NCBI GenBank assembly: GCA_014377015.1
Contig: JACMQL010000050.1
Coordinates: 1 to 60,030 of the forward strand
Source of the DNA: Actinomycetota bacterium
GTDB taxonomy: Bacteria; Actinomycetota; Actinomycetes; Nanopelagicales; Nanopelagicaceae
Direction: 5' to 3'
DNA: 60,030 bases
Shown: positions 34,553-43,191 of the stretch, piece after piece
Layout: each line of letters opens with the position of its first letter
Numbering within the stretch: position 1 is the first letter of the stretch
The notes under the pieces: model-generated
The model's database searches: none
What the model saw: only the letters and a program-made list of their open reading frames with translations
What the model was told of the DNA's origin: nothing
Translations under genes and position numbers: made by a program

Positions 34553-35188
34553 TTACTCAAGAGTTGCGGCAGATGTCCCAGGGGCACTCGCCGAATATTT
34601 CTGGGCCATTGCCTTCAGCGACTCCCCATTTGGTCCCGGCGATGGCTGAAAAATTGCCTCGCGGTAATATCGCAGTTCATTTATCGAGTCTTGGATATCT
34701 CCCAAAGCTCGGTGGTTGCCAGTTTTAGCCGGAGCAGAGAAGTAGACCCGTGGATGCCATCGCCGGGCCAGTTCCTTTATGGAGGAGACATCAATGGTCC
34801 GATAATGCAAAAACTCATTTAGGCGCGGCATATCTCGTGCAATAAATGAGCGATCCACTCCAACGGAATTCCCTGCCAGGGGAGATTTACCCAATTGGGC
34901 GCCGGATGTTGCTAGGTAAGCCAAAATCGCATCCTCTGCTGCCGAGATACTAATTCCATTGGGAATTTCGGTTATTAGCCCAGAGGTCGTGTGCATGGCC
35001 GTTACAAAATCATTCATGCCCGCCAATTTGTCGGCTTCAACCTTGATGACGACATCTATGCCATCGCCCACGACTGCGAGTTCGGAATCAGTTACAAGGA
35101 CGGCAATTTCAACGAGAACGTCAGACGCAAGATTTAGCCCCGTCATCTCGCAATCGATCCATATCAGAGGGGGATTTTCAGATGCCAC
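34553..35188 (-). CDS. orn: Oligoribonuclease (DEDDh exonuclease)
   Basis: 211 residues. DEDDh catalytic residues are visible: WIDCEMTGL (Asp/Glu, about 10-18), the AGNSVGVDRSFIARD stretch (about 105-119, Asp), and the final HRALGDI (His/Asp, about 158-164). Orn degrades short RNA of 2-5 nucleotides, including linear cyclic-di-GMP products, and is common in Actinobacteria. The C-terminus carries an Ala/Ser-rich tail after the fold. It is next to tRNA-His, as in several actinobacterial genomes. Confidence 0.95.
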   Translation of the reverse strand: MASENPPLIWIDCEMTGLNLASDVLVEIAVLVTDSELAVVGDGIDVVIKVEADKLAGMNDFVTAMHTTSGLITEIPNGISISAAEDAILAYLATSGAQLGKSPLAGNSVGVDRSFIARDMPRLNEFLHYRTIDVSSIKELARRWHPRVYFSAPAKTGNHRALGDIQDSINELRYYREAIFQPSPGPNGESLKAMAQKYSASAPGTSAATLE

Positions 35189-35242
35189 GCCGTTACTTTA
35201 GGGGTTGAAGCGCGAGAAGCCCGCATTTCCCTGAAGGCCGAA

Positions 35243-35275
35243 TTTCACCACCCGTTCACCTTCTCGTAACCTTCA
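35243..35275 (+). promoter_or_regulatory. PHO-box-like direct repeats upstream of pstC
   Basis: Three consecutive 11-bp units: TTTCACCACCC (35243), GTTCACCTTCT (35254), CGTAACCTTCA (35265). This matches the direct-repeat PHO box of actinobacterial PhoP (consensus near GTTCACC per 11 bp). It ends 39 bp before the pstC GTG. A matching unit occurs upstream of pstS, supporting phosphate-limitation control. Confidence 0.7.
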
Positions 35276-35314
35276 ATCTATCCATCCTCGCTGGCTGAGG
35301 AACAAGATTGGCGC

Positions 35315-36313
35315 GTGAGCAACGACGTCATCGCACCGAAATCCATCCCAGCCAAACGGGAACTGACGACGGTCCCACGTTTTTCAGATCGAGTTTTCCG
35401 CGGAATCGTAACGGGTGGAGGCTTCTCCTCTCTTCTCATTCTCGGTCTGATATTTGCTTTTCTGGCATACCAAGGATTTTCTGTTCTGCGCTCGCAAGGA
35501 ATTCATTTCATCACGGGAAGTGCGTGGGAAGTTGTCACGGATGATTCAGGCAACATCATTGCATCCGATACAAAATTCGGATTAGCAGCCATGCTTATTG
35601 GCACGATGCTATGCGCCATCATCGCGGTAGTCATCGCTGTCCCAATTTCGGTCTTAACGTCCCTCTATCTAACTTTTTACGCACCTCCATTTATCAAGAA
35701 GATCATGATTGCAGTAATTGATTTAATGGCGGCGTTTCCATCAATCCTCTTCGGATTATGGGGATTCTTTATTTTGATGCCAAGTGTTGAATACTGGGCG
35801 AAACTCCTCCATAAGTATTTTGGATTTATTCCATTTTTTAAGATGGAAGTCCCGATTTATACGCGGTCACCATTTGTTGCCGGCGTCGTTTTGGCCGTGA
35901 TGATTATTCCGATTATTACTTCGGTATCTCGTGAAATATTTTCACAAACTCCACTTGACCGAATTCAAGCTGCTTACGCATTGGGTGCGACGCGTTGGTC
36001 GATGGTCAAAGCAGTTGCGCTGCCATACGCGCGTAGCGGCGTCGTTGGTGGCGCGATGCTCGGGCTTGGGCGAGCAATGGGTGAAACTGTCGCTGTGTAT
36101 ACAGTGCTCAACGTCGTGTATCAGGTAAATTGGCACGTCCTGCTTGGGGCGGGCGGCAACGTTGCATCAATGATTCTATTAAAGTTTGGTGAAGCCGGAC
36201 CGCAAGAAATCAAGGCGCTGATGGCAGCGGGTCTGGTGCTATTTCTTCTCACCTTGCTCGTTAACTCACTCGCTAACCTGATTGTGAAAAGCTCGGGTGG
36301 TAAGGGACGATGA
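35315..36313 (+). CDS. pstC: Phosphate ABC transporter permease PstC
   Basis: 332 residues, six membrane helices, starting at GTG. Typical PstC stretches: FGLAAMLIGTMLCAIIAVVI (TM), AAFPSILFGLWGF (about 142-154), the cytoplasmic EAA-type coupling loop QTPLDRIQAAYALGATRWSM (about 211-230), and GLGRAMGETVAVYTVL (about 247-262). It forms the inner-membrane pore with PstA for high-affinity phosphate uptake. It overlaps pstA by four bases (ATGA) and is preceded by PHO-box-like repeats. Confidence 0.95.
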   Translation: MSNDVIAPKSIPAKRELTTVPRFSDRVFRGIVTGGGFSSLLILGLIFAFLAYQGFSVLRSQGIHFITGSAWEVVTDDSGNIIASDTKFGLAAMLIGTMLCAIIAVVIAVPISVLTSLYLTFYAPPFIKKIMIAVIDLMAAFPSILFGLWGFFILMPSVEYWAKLLHKYFGFIPFFKMEVPIYTRSPFVAGVVLAVMIIPIITSVSREIFSQTPLDRIQAAYALGATRWSMVKAVALPYARSGVVGGAMLGLGRAMGETVAVYTVLNVVYQVNWHVLLGAGGNVASMILLKFGEAGPQEIKALMAAGLVLFLLTLLVNSLANLIVKSSGGKGR

Positions 36314-37359
36314 CAACTATTAGCGCTGTAGTGCCGCAAAAACCGTGGGCGAAATCTTCACAAGAGAAGTTGATCGCAGCTGGCATCGTCGTGCTTTCGA
36401 TTATTGCGACCTATGCCTTTGTCGAAGTGACCCCCCTGAAAGGCAAATTGGCTTACTTCGTCTCCTACTTCTTTATCTACGTAATTTTAGACTCGCTGTA
36501 TAGCCTGACCACGCACGGAGTTTCAGCCGCAAAGGATTCAATTGCGAAGGGCTTTATCACGGCTGGAGTTTTTGTAGCCGTCATGCCAATGATCAGTATT
36601 TTGTTGACCGTATTTATGCGTGGACGTCGCGGACTTAACTGGAATCTCTTCGCAAATGACATGAGCGTCAACAGCGTGAATGATCCGATTGGTCAGGGGG
36701 GGTTACTGCATGCGCTCCTTGGTACCGCAATCTTGGTAGCCATTGCGCTCATCATTAGTTTGCCTATCGGAATTCTCACAGCTCTTTATCTGACGGAGGT
36801 GAAAGGAAGATTTGCCAGTCCGATTAGATTCCTTGTGCAGGCCATGAGTGGTGTGCCGTCAATCGTCGCCGGACTTTTCATTCTCTCGGCAATCGTTTAT
36901 CCGATCACCAAGTCCTATTCGGGCATAATGGGATCCCTCGCGCTTTCAATTCTGATGATTCCTACAATTGCACGCACCTCGGAAGAAGTTTTGTTACTTA
37001 TTCCCAATGATCTTCGCGAAGCAGGAGTCGCATTGGGCGGAACCCAGTGGAGAACCGTTGCGATGGTCGTAGTGCCGGCGGCAAAGAGCGGATTAATAAC
37101 CGCGGTCATTCTTGGGATTGCTCGAGTAGCCGGGGAGACTGCGCCAATCGTTTTACTAACCGGTGGTGGTGAGAGAGTAAATGCCAACCCATTTAGCGGA
37201 CCCATGGGCTCGCTTCCGTTTTATATTTGGAAGGCATTTGCCGTAGGAACAGAAGAATCAATCACCCGGGCGTGGGCAGGAATTTTCGTATTGCTTGCAA
37301 TCGTGATGGTGCTTTTTGTTGCGGCACGTTTTCTAGGCGAAAGAAGGACCAGCAAATGA
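36310..37359 (+). CDS. pstA: Phosphate ABC transporter permease PstA
   Basis: 349 residues with six to eight hydrophobic segments. The PstA permease core shows [50 protein letters not shown] (EAA loop) and [20 protein letters not shown]. It is longer at the N-terminus than E. coli PstA because of two extra helices (about 20-90), a form common in Actinobacteria. It overlaps pstC upstream and pstB downstream by four bases each (ATGA), so the permeases and ATPase are translationally coupled. Confidence 0.95.
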   Translation: MTTISAVVPQKPWAKSSQEKLIAAGIVVLSIIATYAFVEVTPLKGKLAYFVSYFFIYVILDSLYSLTTHGVSAAKDSIAKGFITAGVFVAVMPMISILLTVFMRGRRGLNWNLFANDMSVNSVNDPIGQGGLLHALLGTAILVAIALIISLPIGILTALYLTEVKGRFASPIRFLVQAMSGVPSIVAGLFILSAIVYPITKSYSGIMGSLALSILMIPTIARTSEEVLLLIPNDLREAGVALGGTQWRTVAMVVVPAAKSGLITAVILGIARVAGETAPIVLLTGGGERVNANPFSGPMGSLPFYIWKAFAVGTEESITRAWAGIFVLLAIVMVLFVAARFLGERRTSK

Positions 37360-38240
37360 GCGAGATCGATAAGGATGGAAACGAGAACATGGACGTTAAA
37401 CCGATGACATCGTCACTTGCTTCAGTCGCCGCTGACGCGGCACTTGGAAAACGAATCCCTGGCGGTCAGCCGATGGGAGTCGGACTTGAGGCCCGTGGAA
37501 TACATGCGTGGTTTGGAGAAAAACATGTGCTCGAAGATATCTCTCTAGATTTTTGGTCCGGCACTGTGACTGCCCTTATTGGACCTTCTGGCTGCGGCAA
37601 GTCAACCTTCATTCGCACCCTTAATCGAATGCATGAATTTATTCCCGGAGCAGCGATGGCCGGAGAAGTCTTGCTTGATGGACAAGACATTTATGCATCT
37701 GGTACTGACGTGACGAAAATTCGCCTGAAAGTCGGCATGGTTTTCCAAAAGCCCAATCCATTTCCTTCGATGACAATCGCCGAAAACGTTCTGTCTGGTT
37801 TGAAATTGGCTCAGCTCAAAGTTCCAAATAGAGATGACTTGTTAGAGGAATGTCTGGAGCGTGCTGGTCTTTGGGCCGAAGTTAAGGATCGTCTCAGCGC
37901 TTACGGCGGCTCTCTCTCGGGTGGTCAACAACAGCGTCTATGTATTGCTCGAGCACTGGCCGTGCGTCCAGCGGTATTACTGATGGACGAACCTTGTTCG
38001 TCTCTGGATCCAGGTTCCACTTTAAAAATTGAAGAGACTATTTCGCATTTATCTTCATCAATGACCATCATTATTGTGACGCACAATATGCAACAGGCCG
38101 CACGTGTCTCTGATTACACCGCGTTCTTTCTTTCCGACGGGGGACCAGGAAAAATGGTTGAGGTAGGACCAACTGGGGAAATTTTCTCGCGCCCGAAAGA
38201 TAAGCGCACAGAGAATTACGTCACCGGCCGATTCGGCTAG
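37356..38240 (+). CDS. pstB: Phosphate ABC transporter ATPase PstB
   Basis: 294 residues from ATG 37356; an in-frame upstream extension lies inside pstA and is not used. The first about 35 residues are a non-conserved tail. Then Walker [10 protein letters not shown], the PstB-specific [29 protein letters not shown], signature [15 protein letters not shown] and Walker [17 protein letters not shown]. It energises PstCA. Coupled to pstA by ATGA. The following 118 bp to pstS contain a second PHO-like element, so pstS can be transcribed separately. Confidence 0.96.
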   Translation: MSEIDKDGNENMDVKPMTSSLASVAADAALGKRIPGGQPMGVGLEARGIHAWFGEKHVLEDISLDFWSGTVTALIGPSGCGKSTFIRTLNRMHEFIPGAAMAGEVLLDGQDIYASGTDVTKIRLKVGMVFQKPNPFPSMTIAENVLSGLKLAQLKVPNRDDLLEECLERAGLWAEVKDRLSAYGGSLSGGQQQRLCIARALAVRPAVLLMDEPCSSLDPGSTLKIEETISHLSSSMTIIIVTHNMQQAARVSDYTAFFLSDGGPGKMVEVGPTGEIFSRPKDKRTENYVTGRFG

Positions 38241-38252
38241 CCAAATCCAAAT

Positions 38253-38296
38253 GTTCACCTTCGATTTGGGTGACGTTTCCCCTAGTTACCTAATCG
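38253..38296 (+). promoter_or_regulatory. PHO-box-like element upstream of pstS
   Basis: GTTCACCTTCG (38253-38263) repeats the unit found before pstC in ten of eleven bases; at 22 bp distance follows GTTTCCCCTAG (38275) and then TTACCTAATCG (38286), keeping an 11-bp phase. It lies 63 bp before the pstS ATG. Probably a PhoP-type activator site for separate, high expression of the binding protein. Confidence 0.6.
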
Positions 38297-38358
38297 ATTC
38301 ACTCGGCTTATTTACTTTTAGCCTGTAAAGAAAGAATCAAACCTACGAGGGGAAGTAC

Positions 38359-39498
38359 ATGAAAAACTCCAAGACCTTGAAGATCGTGGTTGCTGCACTT
38401 GCGGCTGCATTCTTTATGGCGCAACCCGCATCCGCTGGCGTCAACCTAACTGGCGCAGGAGCAACCTTTCCAATCCCATTGCTCGATGCATGCAAAGCCG
38501 GCTTCGCGGCCGCAACTGGCAATAGCTACACCTACACAGGTGGCGGCTCAGGCGCTGGCCGTTCTGCATCAGACAAGGGCATTGGCGACTTCAATTTTTC
38601 AGATACACCGCACTCCGCTTCTACTCGCGTCGCAACAGTGATTCATATTCCTGTGATTGCAGCGCCAATTGCAGTTATGTACAACATGGGATCCATAAAG
38701 AGGCTAAATCTTTCACCAGAAACTGTCGCTGGCATTTTCGGTGGAACAATCACAGAGTGGAACGACCCAGCAATTTTTGCTGACAACAATCGTTCTTATG
38801 AGACCGTGATTTACAAGAAGGATAAGAATGGCGTCGTCGTTAAGGACAAGTCTGGTTCGCCGGTTGTGCTAACAACGCGCAAGATCAACACGCACGTCAC
38901 TTTGCCAGCAAAGAAAATTCAAGTCATCTACCGTTCTGATTCATCAGGCACTTCGGGTAACTTCACCAATTTCCTTCGCGGCATGGCCCCAAAGGTTTGG
39001 ACCAAAGCTGGTAACAACGCATTCCAGACCAGCTTCCCTGGACAGATCAACAGCATGTCAAACCTCGGACGAATAGTCGGAGCTTCAGGATCTGCAGCAG
39101 TTGCTGCGCTCGCGAAGAAGACTCCATATTCAGTTACTTACGCAGAAAAGAACTACGCCGCAGCCAATAATTTGAAGGTTGCAAATATCAAAAATGCTGC
39201 AGGTAACTTCCAGGCTCCCGACGCCGGTGGAACCTCGACATTCTTAGGTGCTGCAAAGGTTGATTCGAATGGCATCTTGACCTTTGATTACGACACCAAA
39301 GAGGAAGGTGCTTACCCGTTGGGTATCGTTTCTTATGCACTTGTAGATACAAAGACTAAGAATGCAACTGAGATAAAGGGTCTTCTTAACTACATCCTTT
39401 CTCCAAAGTGCCCAACCGCGGATCCGTCACTGGAATACACAACAATCACGGGCTCATTGCTTGCCGTGGATGTTGCTCAAATTGCTAAGATTGGCTAA
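38359..39498 (+). CDS. pstS: Phosphate-binding protein PstS
   Basis: 379 residues. Signal peptide of 26 residues (MKNSKTLKIVVAALAAAFF, cleavage at ASAG). Phosphate-site motifs: TGAGATFPIPLLDACKAGF (about 31-49), GGGSGAGRSASDKGIGDFNF (about 62-81), VIYRSDSSGTSGNFTNFL (about 194-211). No lipobox Cys is seen, so it may be released or held by other means. Strong Shine-Dalgarno (GAGGGGAAG) before ATG. The gene stands last (pstC-A-B-S) rather than first as in most bacteria, with its own PHO-like element and terminator. Confidence 0.95.
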   Translation: MKNSKTLKIVVAALAAAFFMAQPASAGVNLTGAGATFPIPLLDACKAGFAAATGNSYTYTGGGSGAGRSASDKGIGDFNFSDTPHSASTRVATVIHIPVIAAPIAVMYNMGSIKRLNLSPETVAGIFGGTITEWNDPAIFADNNRSYETVIYKKDKNGVVVKDKSGSPVVLTTRKINTHVTLPAKKIQVIYRSDSSGTSGNFTNFLRGMAPKVWTKAGNNAFQTSFPGQINSMSNLGRIVGASGSAAVAALAKKTPYSVTYAEKNYAAANNLKVANIKNAAGNFQAPDAGGTSTFLGAAKVDSNGILTFDYDTKEEGAYPLGIVSYALVDTKTKNATEIKGLLNYILSPKCPTADPSLEYTTITGSLLAVDVAQIAKIG

Positions 39499-39532
39499 GC
39501 AAAAAGCTTAATTCAGTCATTCTCAGCGAGAG

Positions 39533-39565
39533 AAAAAGCGGTCGACTTGGGTCGGCCGCTTTTTT
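39533..39565 (+). terminator. Rho-independent terminator after pstS
   Basis: Stem AAAAAGCGGTCGAC / GTCGGCCGCTTTTT with loop TTGG and one G-T wobble, followed by a T-run, 35 bp after the pstS stop. It closes the pst operon. Confidence 0.9.
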
Positions 39566-39621
39566 CTTGCCCTCGAAATTATCGGAAGTAACGGTGGAGA
39601 TTGCGAAAAGGTGTTAGCGCG

Positions 39622-39653
39622 CCCGAAAGGATGGAACTGGGTAATGGAAATCC
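39622..39653. repeat. 32-bp direct repeat, copy 1
   Basis: CCCGAAAGGATGGAACTGGG followed by 12 more bases; 30 of 32 positions equal the copy at 40194-40225. The two copies lie 572 bp apart and enclose the YHS gene. The bases just beyond this copy faintly match the 3' end of the toxin gene (a shared CCGCTA block on the minus strand), suggesting a decayed duplicate. Confidence 0.85.
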
Positions 39654-39807
39654 AATCTTTCACTGAATTAGCGGATCTTTTTCAAATCGGGAATTGCCCT
39701 ACAGAAATGAGAAAGGAGTCCTAGGTTTTCACCCGAGACCCCTGCTCAACTTCCCTCACCCTTTGATCGATGCCAATAGATCAGTCACTAGAACTTGAGG
39801 CTGTGAC

Positions 39808-39835
39808 GTGAACGGCGAGGGTCGAACCCGAACCA
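39808..39835 (-). other. tRNA 3'-end-like remnant
   Basis: On the minus strand a T-arm-like segment GGGTTCGACCCTCGC is followed by CGTTCACG. The acceptor strand CGTTCAC is identical to that of tRNA-His at 34.5 kb. No anticodon arm is present upstream, so it is not a functional tRNA; it may be the scar of an integration event into a tRNA gene or a decayed copy. Confidence 0.35.
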
Positions 39836-39870
39836 TCGATGAAAGGGGGGCATATTAACGATTTGCTTGG

Positions 39871-40023
39871 TTACAAGTATTTAGATGGTTCGCCAAGAAA
39901 AGTTTTCTTACACTCCGAACTACAGAAGTAGTACATCTTACCGTCGTGCTCGGTTTTGTCCGGCGTATCTGAAATTTTTACTTGCATATTGCAGACTGGA
40001 TCTTGAGCGAATTCATTTTCCAT
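39871..40023 (-). CDS. YHS-domain mini-protein
   Basis: 50 residues, MENEFAQDPVCNMQVKISDT... then HDGKMYYFCSSECKKTFLGE and a short end. This is a complete YHS domain: DPVCNM (8-13), YYFCSSECKKTF (31-42) with the CxxxC metal-binding Cys pair. YHS domains bind metals and often accompany metal transporters or oxygenases. A GAAAGG Shine-Dalgarno lies upstream. It sits alone, inside the 32-bp direct repeats, next to the toxin-antitoxin pair. Function unknown beyond likely metal binding. Confidence 0.8.
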   Translation of the reverse strand: MENEFAQDPVCNMQVKISDTPDKTEHDGKMYYFCSSECKKTFLGEPSKYL

Positions 40024-40193
40024 TTCGAATTAGCCTTTCGTTTGTAGGGCATTAAGCACTCCCCAGAACAGCCAGAGCGGTTGCTTTCAAAAATCGTAAC
40101 GGCGTTTCTCCCAATGTCAACTCTATTTGTTGCGTCCATACGATGGTTGGGAAAATGAAGTCTTAATTGATAGATATGGTTCAAATAAGTGCA

Positions 40194-40225
40194 CCCGAAA
40201 GGATGGAACTGGGCAATGGGAATCC
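40194..40225. repeat. 32-bp direct repeat, copy 2
   Basis: Second copy of the repeat at 39622-39653 with two substitutions. It ends exactly at the base before the toxin stop codon (40226). Confidence 0.85.
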
Positions 40226-40501
40226 TTAATAGCGGTCCCGAAGTTGTAGAACAATGATGGTGTTACCGTGCACTTGGTAAACCATCCGGTCTCTGTGATT
40301 GATGCGTCTAGACCATGCCCCTGCAAGTTCGTACTTTAGGTTCTCGAGCTTTCCAATTCCACGTTCTGGATCGATCAGAATTGACTCAAGAATGGCATTT
40401 ACCCTTTGGACGGTCTTTGGATTGTTCATTTGCCAATACGCAAGATCTTCAATAGCTGTCGCCGTCATTCTTATCTTTTTGGGCGATACCCGCTTGGTCA
40501 T
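40226..40501 (-). CDS. YoeB/Txe-type toxin (RelE fold mRNA interferase)
   Basis: 91 residues. The YoeB pattern is clear: EDLAYWQ (about 18-24), RVNAILESILIDPERGIGKL, LKYELAGAWSRRINHRDRMV (about 56-75), and the terminal LQLRDRY. Catalytic residues expected in YoeB (Glu, Arg, His, Tyr at the C-terminus) have counterparts in GIGKLE, SRRINHRDR and DRY. It would cut mRNA at the ribosome. It overlaps the antitoxin frame by 53 bases, far more than usual. Start may be ATG 40501 or 40468; the former preserves the beta-strand before the first helix. Confidence 0.85.
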   Translation of the reverse strand: MTKRVSPKKIRMTATAIEDLAYWQMNNPKTVQRVNAILESILIDPERGIGKLENLKYELAGAWSRRINHRDRMVYQVHGNTIIVLQLRDRY

Positions 40502-40874
40502 CTCGCTGATGTTTTCTTCCGGTCTCCCTTAAGACCGTGGCGGCAACTTTTCTCTTCGCCGGTGAAGCGCTCGTGGCCTGCACAACCTTTTTGACATGGG
40601 TTGAAACCTTTGTTCTTTGCGAGGTCTTGGACATGGGAAGCACGTACTCGTAAAGGTCGCCCGTTTGAGCCTCTTCTAGACTTCTACCCAGCCGTTCACT
40701 ATTCGTTTTCGTTCTGAGCAGGTACATGGTCTCCACCATTGATTCCCACTCAGTCTCAGAGACCAAGACCGCGTTACCCTTTTTGGAAGTTATGACAACC
40801 GGCGAACTGTCGTTATTGACCTGCTCAATCAACGGCAAGAGTTGAGCCCGCACTTCTGAAGCGGTGATGACCAT
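40449..40874 (-). CDS. YefM/Phd-type antitoxin with unusual long C-terminal extension
   Basis: 141 residues from ATG 40874, preferred for its GTGGA site; an earlier ATG at 40934 is possible. Residues 1 to about 75 are a YefM/PhdYeFM antitoxin: MVITASEVRAQLLPLIEQVN, PVVITSKKGNAVLVSETEWESM, ETMYLLRTKTNSERL. Instead of ending there, the frame continues about 60 residues that are rich in Lys, Arg, Thr and Ala, and overlaps the toxin start by 53 bases. The tail could bind DNA or RNA, or the reading may reflect a recent frame change at the antitoxin end. It should repress its own promoter and neutralise the toxin. Confidence 0.8.
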   Translation of the reverse strand: MVITASEVRAQLLPLIEQVNNDSSPVVITSKKGNAVLVSETEWESMVETMYLLRTKTNSERLGRSLEEAQTGDLYEYVLPMSKTSQRTKVSTHVKKVVQATSASPAKRKVAATVLRETGRKHQRDDQAGIAQKDKNDGDSY

Positions 40875-40952
40875 GGACAATCCACTAGTTGGTGTGCCGA
40901 GAAAATCAAAGAGAATTGCTTTGGATTCAGTCATAACAGATTAAAGAGAAGG

Positions 40953-41026
40953 TGCGCCTGGCAGGAATCGAACCTGCGACAACCCGCTTAGAAGGCGGGT
41001 GCTCTATCCGACTGAGCTACAGGCGC
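40953..41026 (-). tRNA. tRNA-Arg (UCU anticodon)
   Basis: Full cloverleaf on the minus strand: acceptor GCGCCTG/CAGGCGC, D-arm GCTC...GAGC, anticodon stem CCCGC/GCGGG with loop CTTCTAA (anticodon TCT), T-loop TTCGATT. It borders the toxin-antitoxin patch, a usual location for accessory insertions. Confidence 0.95.
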
Positions 41027-41086
41027 CGAAATGGCGCATATCTGGCGGGGGTAGTCTACTGAACTTAAACGGTAAGGTTCCTTCTT

Positions 41087-42754
41087 ATGGCTGAGTTCAT
41101 ATATACAATGAAAAAGACCCGTAAAGCACACGGGGACAAGGTAATTCTCGATGATGTAACCCTCGCGTTTTATCCAGGGGCAAAGATCGGGGTCGTTGGG
41201 CCAAACGGGGCGGGAAAGTCCACGGTCTTGCAGATCATGGCCGGGCTGCAGCAACCTTCAAATGGTGAGGCTTTCCTTACGCCTGGGTACTCAGTCGGAA
41301 TTCTCTTGCAGGAGCCGCCGCTAAATGATGAGAAGAATGTGCTTGAAAATGTGCAAGAGGGTGTTGCAGAGACCATGGCGTTAATGGCCCGCTTCAATGC
41401 AGTCAGCGAAGAGATGGCAGATCCGGATGCAGACTACGACAAACTTTTAACTGAGATGGGAAACCTTCAGGAGCAACTTGATCATCGCAATGCGTGGGAT
41501 CTTGATTCCCAATTAGAGCAGGCGATGGATGCGCTTCGTTGTCCACCACCAGATGCCGACGTGAAAGTTCTTTCGGGAGGAGAGCGTCGTCGCGTGGCCC
41601 TGTGCAAATTACTTTTACAGCAACCAGATCTTCTGCTGCTCGATGAACCAACTAACCAGTTGGACGCTGAGTCAGTGCAATGGCTCGAGCAGCATCTGAG
41701 TAAGTACCCCGGCACAGTCGTTGCTATTACCCACGATAGGTACTTCCTCGACAACGTGGCGCAGTGGATTCTCGAGCTCGACCGTGGCCGCGCTTATCCA
41801 TACGAAGGCAACTACTCCACATACCTAGAAACTAAATCTACGCGTTTGAAAATCGAAGGACAGAAGGATGCCAAGAGAGTAAAGCGCCTGACTGAGGAAT
41901 TAGAGTGGGTACGCCAGAATTCAAAAGGTCGCCAGGCAAAGTCAAAAGCTCGACTAGCACGTTATGAGGAAATGGCAGCTGAGGCTGACAAGATGCGAAA
42001 GCTCGATTTTGAAGAAATTCAGATTCCGCCAGGACCACGCCTTGGAAACATCGTTGTCGAAGTTGATCACTTATCCAAAGGATTCGGCGATCGCCTGCTC
42101 GTCGATGACCTTTCCTTTACTTTGCCTCGTAACGGAATCGTCGGCGTGATCGGTCCGAACGGCGCAGGAAAGACCACCTTATTTAAAATGCTCATGGGAG
42201 TTGAGGAACCGGATTCCGGCTCGATGAAAGTGGGCGAGACGGTAAAGATTTCCTACGTCGATCAATCTCGATCTGGCATCGATCCTAAGAAAACTTTGTG
42301 GGAAGTTGTCTCTGACGGACTGGATTACATCAAAGTGGGGCAAGTCGAAATGCCTAGCCGAGCATATGTTTCGGCCTTCGGTTTCAAAGGTCCAGACCAG
42401 CAGAAGCAAGCAGGTGTGCTTTCTGGAGGAGAGCGCAACCGACTCAATCTCGCGTTGACACTCAAAATGGGTGGCAACTTATTGCTCCTAGATGAGCCAA
42501 CAAACGACCTTGATGTGGAAACGCTGGGCTCTCTTGAAAATGCGCTGCTGGAATTTCCTGGGTGCGCAGTTGTTATTTCGCACGACCGGTGGTTCCTTGA
42601 CCGAGTTGCAACACACATTCTGGCGTATGAAGGTGATTCAAGTTGGTTCTGGTTCGAAGGAAACTTCGAGTCATATGAGAAGAATAAGATAGAAAGACTT
42701 GGTGCGGATGCGGCACGACCTCACCGCGTCACGTACAGAAAGTTGACACGATAA
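41087..42754 (+). CDS. ettA: Energy-dependent translational throttle protein EttA
   Basis: 555-residue ABC-F protein with two ATPase domains. Domain 1: Walker A GPNGAGKST, signature LSGGERRRVAL, Walker B LLLLDEPTNQL. Domain 2: GPNGAGKTT, LSGGERNRLNLAL, LLLLDEPTNDLD. The linker (about 255-310, Lys/Arg/Glu-rich) enters the ribosomal E site. There are no membrane helices. EttA gates the first peptide bonds according to the ATP/ADP ratio. The N-terminus MAEFIYTMKKTRKAHGDKVI is characteristic. The stop codon overlaps the thioesterase ATG by one base. Confidence 0.95.
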   Translation: MAEFIYTMKKTRKAHGDKVILDDVTLAFYPGAKIGVVGPNGAGKSTVLQIMAGLQQPSNGEAFLTPGYSVGILLQEPPLNDEKNVLENVQEGVAETMALMARFNAVSEEMADPDADYDKLLTEMGNLQEQLDHRNAWDLDSQLEQAMDALRCPPPDADVKVLSGGERRRVALCKLLLQQPDLLLLDEPTNQLDAESVQWLEQHLSKYPGTVVAITHDRYFLDNVAQWILELDRGRAYPYEGNYSTYLETKSTRLKIEGQKDAKRVKRLTEELEWVRQNSKGRQAKSKARLARYEEMAAEADKMRKLDFEEIQIPPGPRLGNIVVEVDHLSKGFGDRLLVDDLSFTLPRNGIVGVIGPNGAGKTTLFKMLMGVEEPDSGSMKVGETVKISYVDQSRSGIDPKKTLWEVVSDGLDYIKVGQVEMPSRAYVSAFGFKGPDQQKQAGVLSGGERNRLNLALTLKMGGNLLLLDEPTNDLDVETLGSLENALLEFPGCAVVISHDRWFLDRVATHILAYEGDSSWFWFEGNFESYEKNKIERLGADAARPHRVTYRKLTR

Positions 42755-43170
42755 TGAAACATCATCGAATTCTGCAGGTACGTTGGGATGATCTAGATGC
42801 GTTCAATCACGTCAATAACGCGGCTTATCTGACTTTTATTCAGGAAGCTCGCTCAGATTTTTTATGGTTCTCTCGCAAACGCGCGGGACTTAAGCCGATT
42901 CTTGAGGACATGGTTGTAGCTCGCGCCGAGGTCGATTTCATTGCGCCTATATATAACGGTGGCACTGAAGTTGAAGTTGAAATCTCGGTTGCTCGACTTG
43001 GCACAGCTTCTTTCGATTTGGATTATGCAATTTCTGGAGATGGAGTTCTCTATGCCACCGGCCGCACTGTGCAGGTCGCAGTTTCAATGGACACCAAGCG
43101 TTCTCGTCCGCTAAGTGATGAAGAGCGCACCTTTTTAACACAATATCTAAACGAATTAGACAATCGATAA
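42754..43170 (+). CDS. 4HBT-family acyl-CoA thioesterase
   Basis: 138 residues of the hotdog fold. The catalytic-Asp loop RWDDLDAFNHVNNAAYLTF (about 10-28) is the 4-hydroxybenzoyl-CoA thioesterase (YbgC/FcbC) signature, followed by the long helix and strands ARAEVDFIAPIYNGGTEVEV. It hydrolyses acyl-CoA to the free acid; the chain length cannot be told. It overlaps ettA by one base (TAATG), a gene pairing common in Actinobacteria. Confidence 0.88.
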   Translation: MKHHRILQVRWDDLDAFNHVNNAAYLTFIQEARSDFLWFSRKRAGLKPILEDMVVARAEVDFIAPIYNGGTEVEVEISVARLGTASFDLDYAISGDGVLYATGRTVQVAVSMDTKRSRPLSDEERTFLTQYLNELDNR

Positions 43171-43191
43171 TAAGAATAAAAGGGAACAACA

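Noticed and set aside
37227-37355. Longer N-terminus for PstB
   Set aside because: The extension lies inside pstA; the ATG in the ATGA overlap at 37356 fits the operon.
41170-41754. Minus-strand frames opposite ettA
   Set aside because: Shadows of a highly conserved ABC-F gene.
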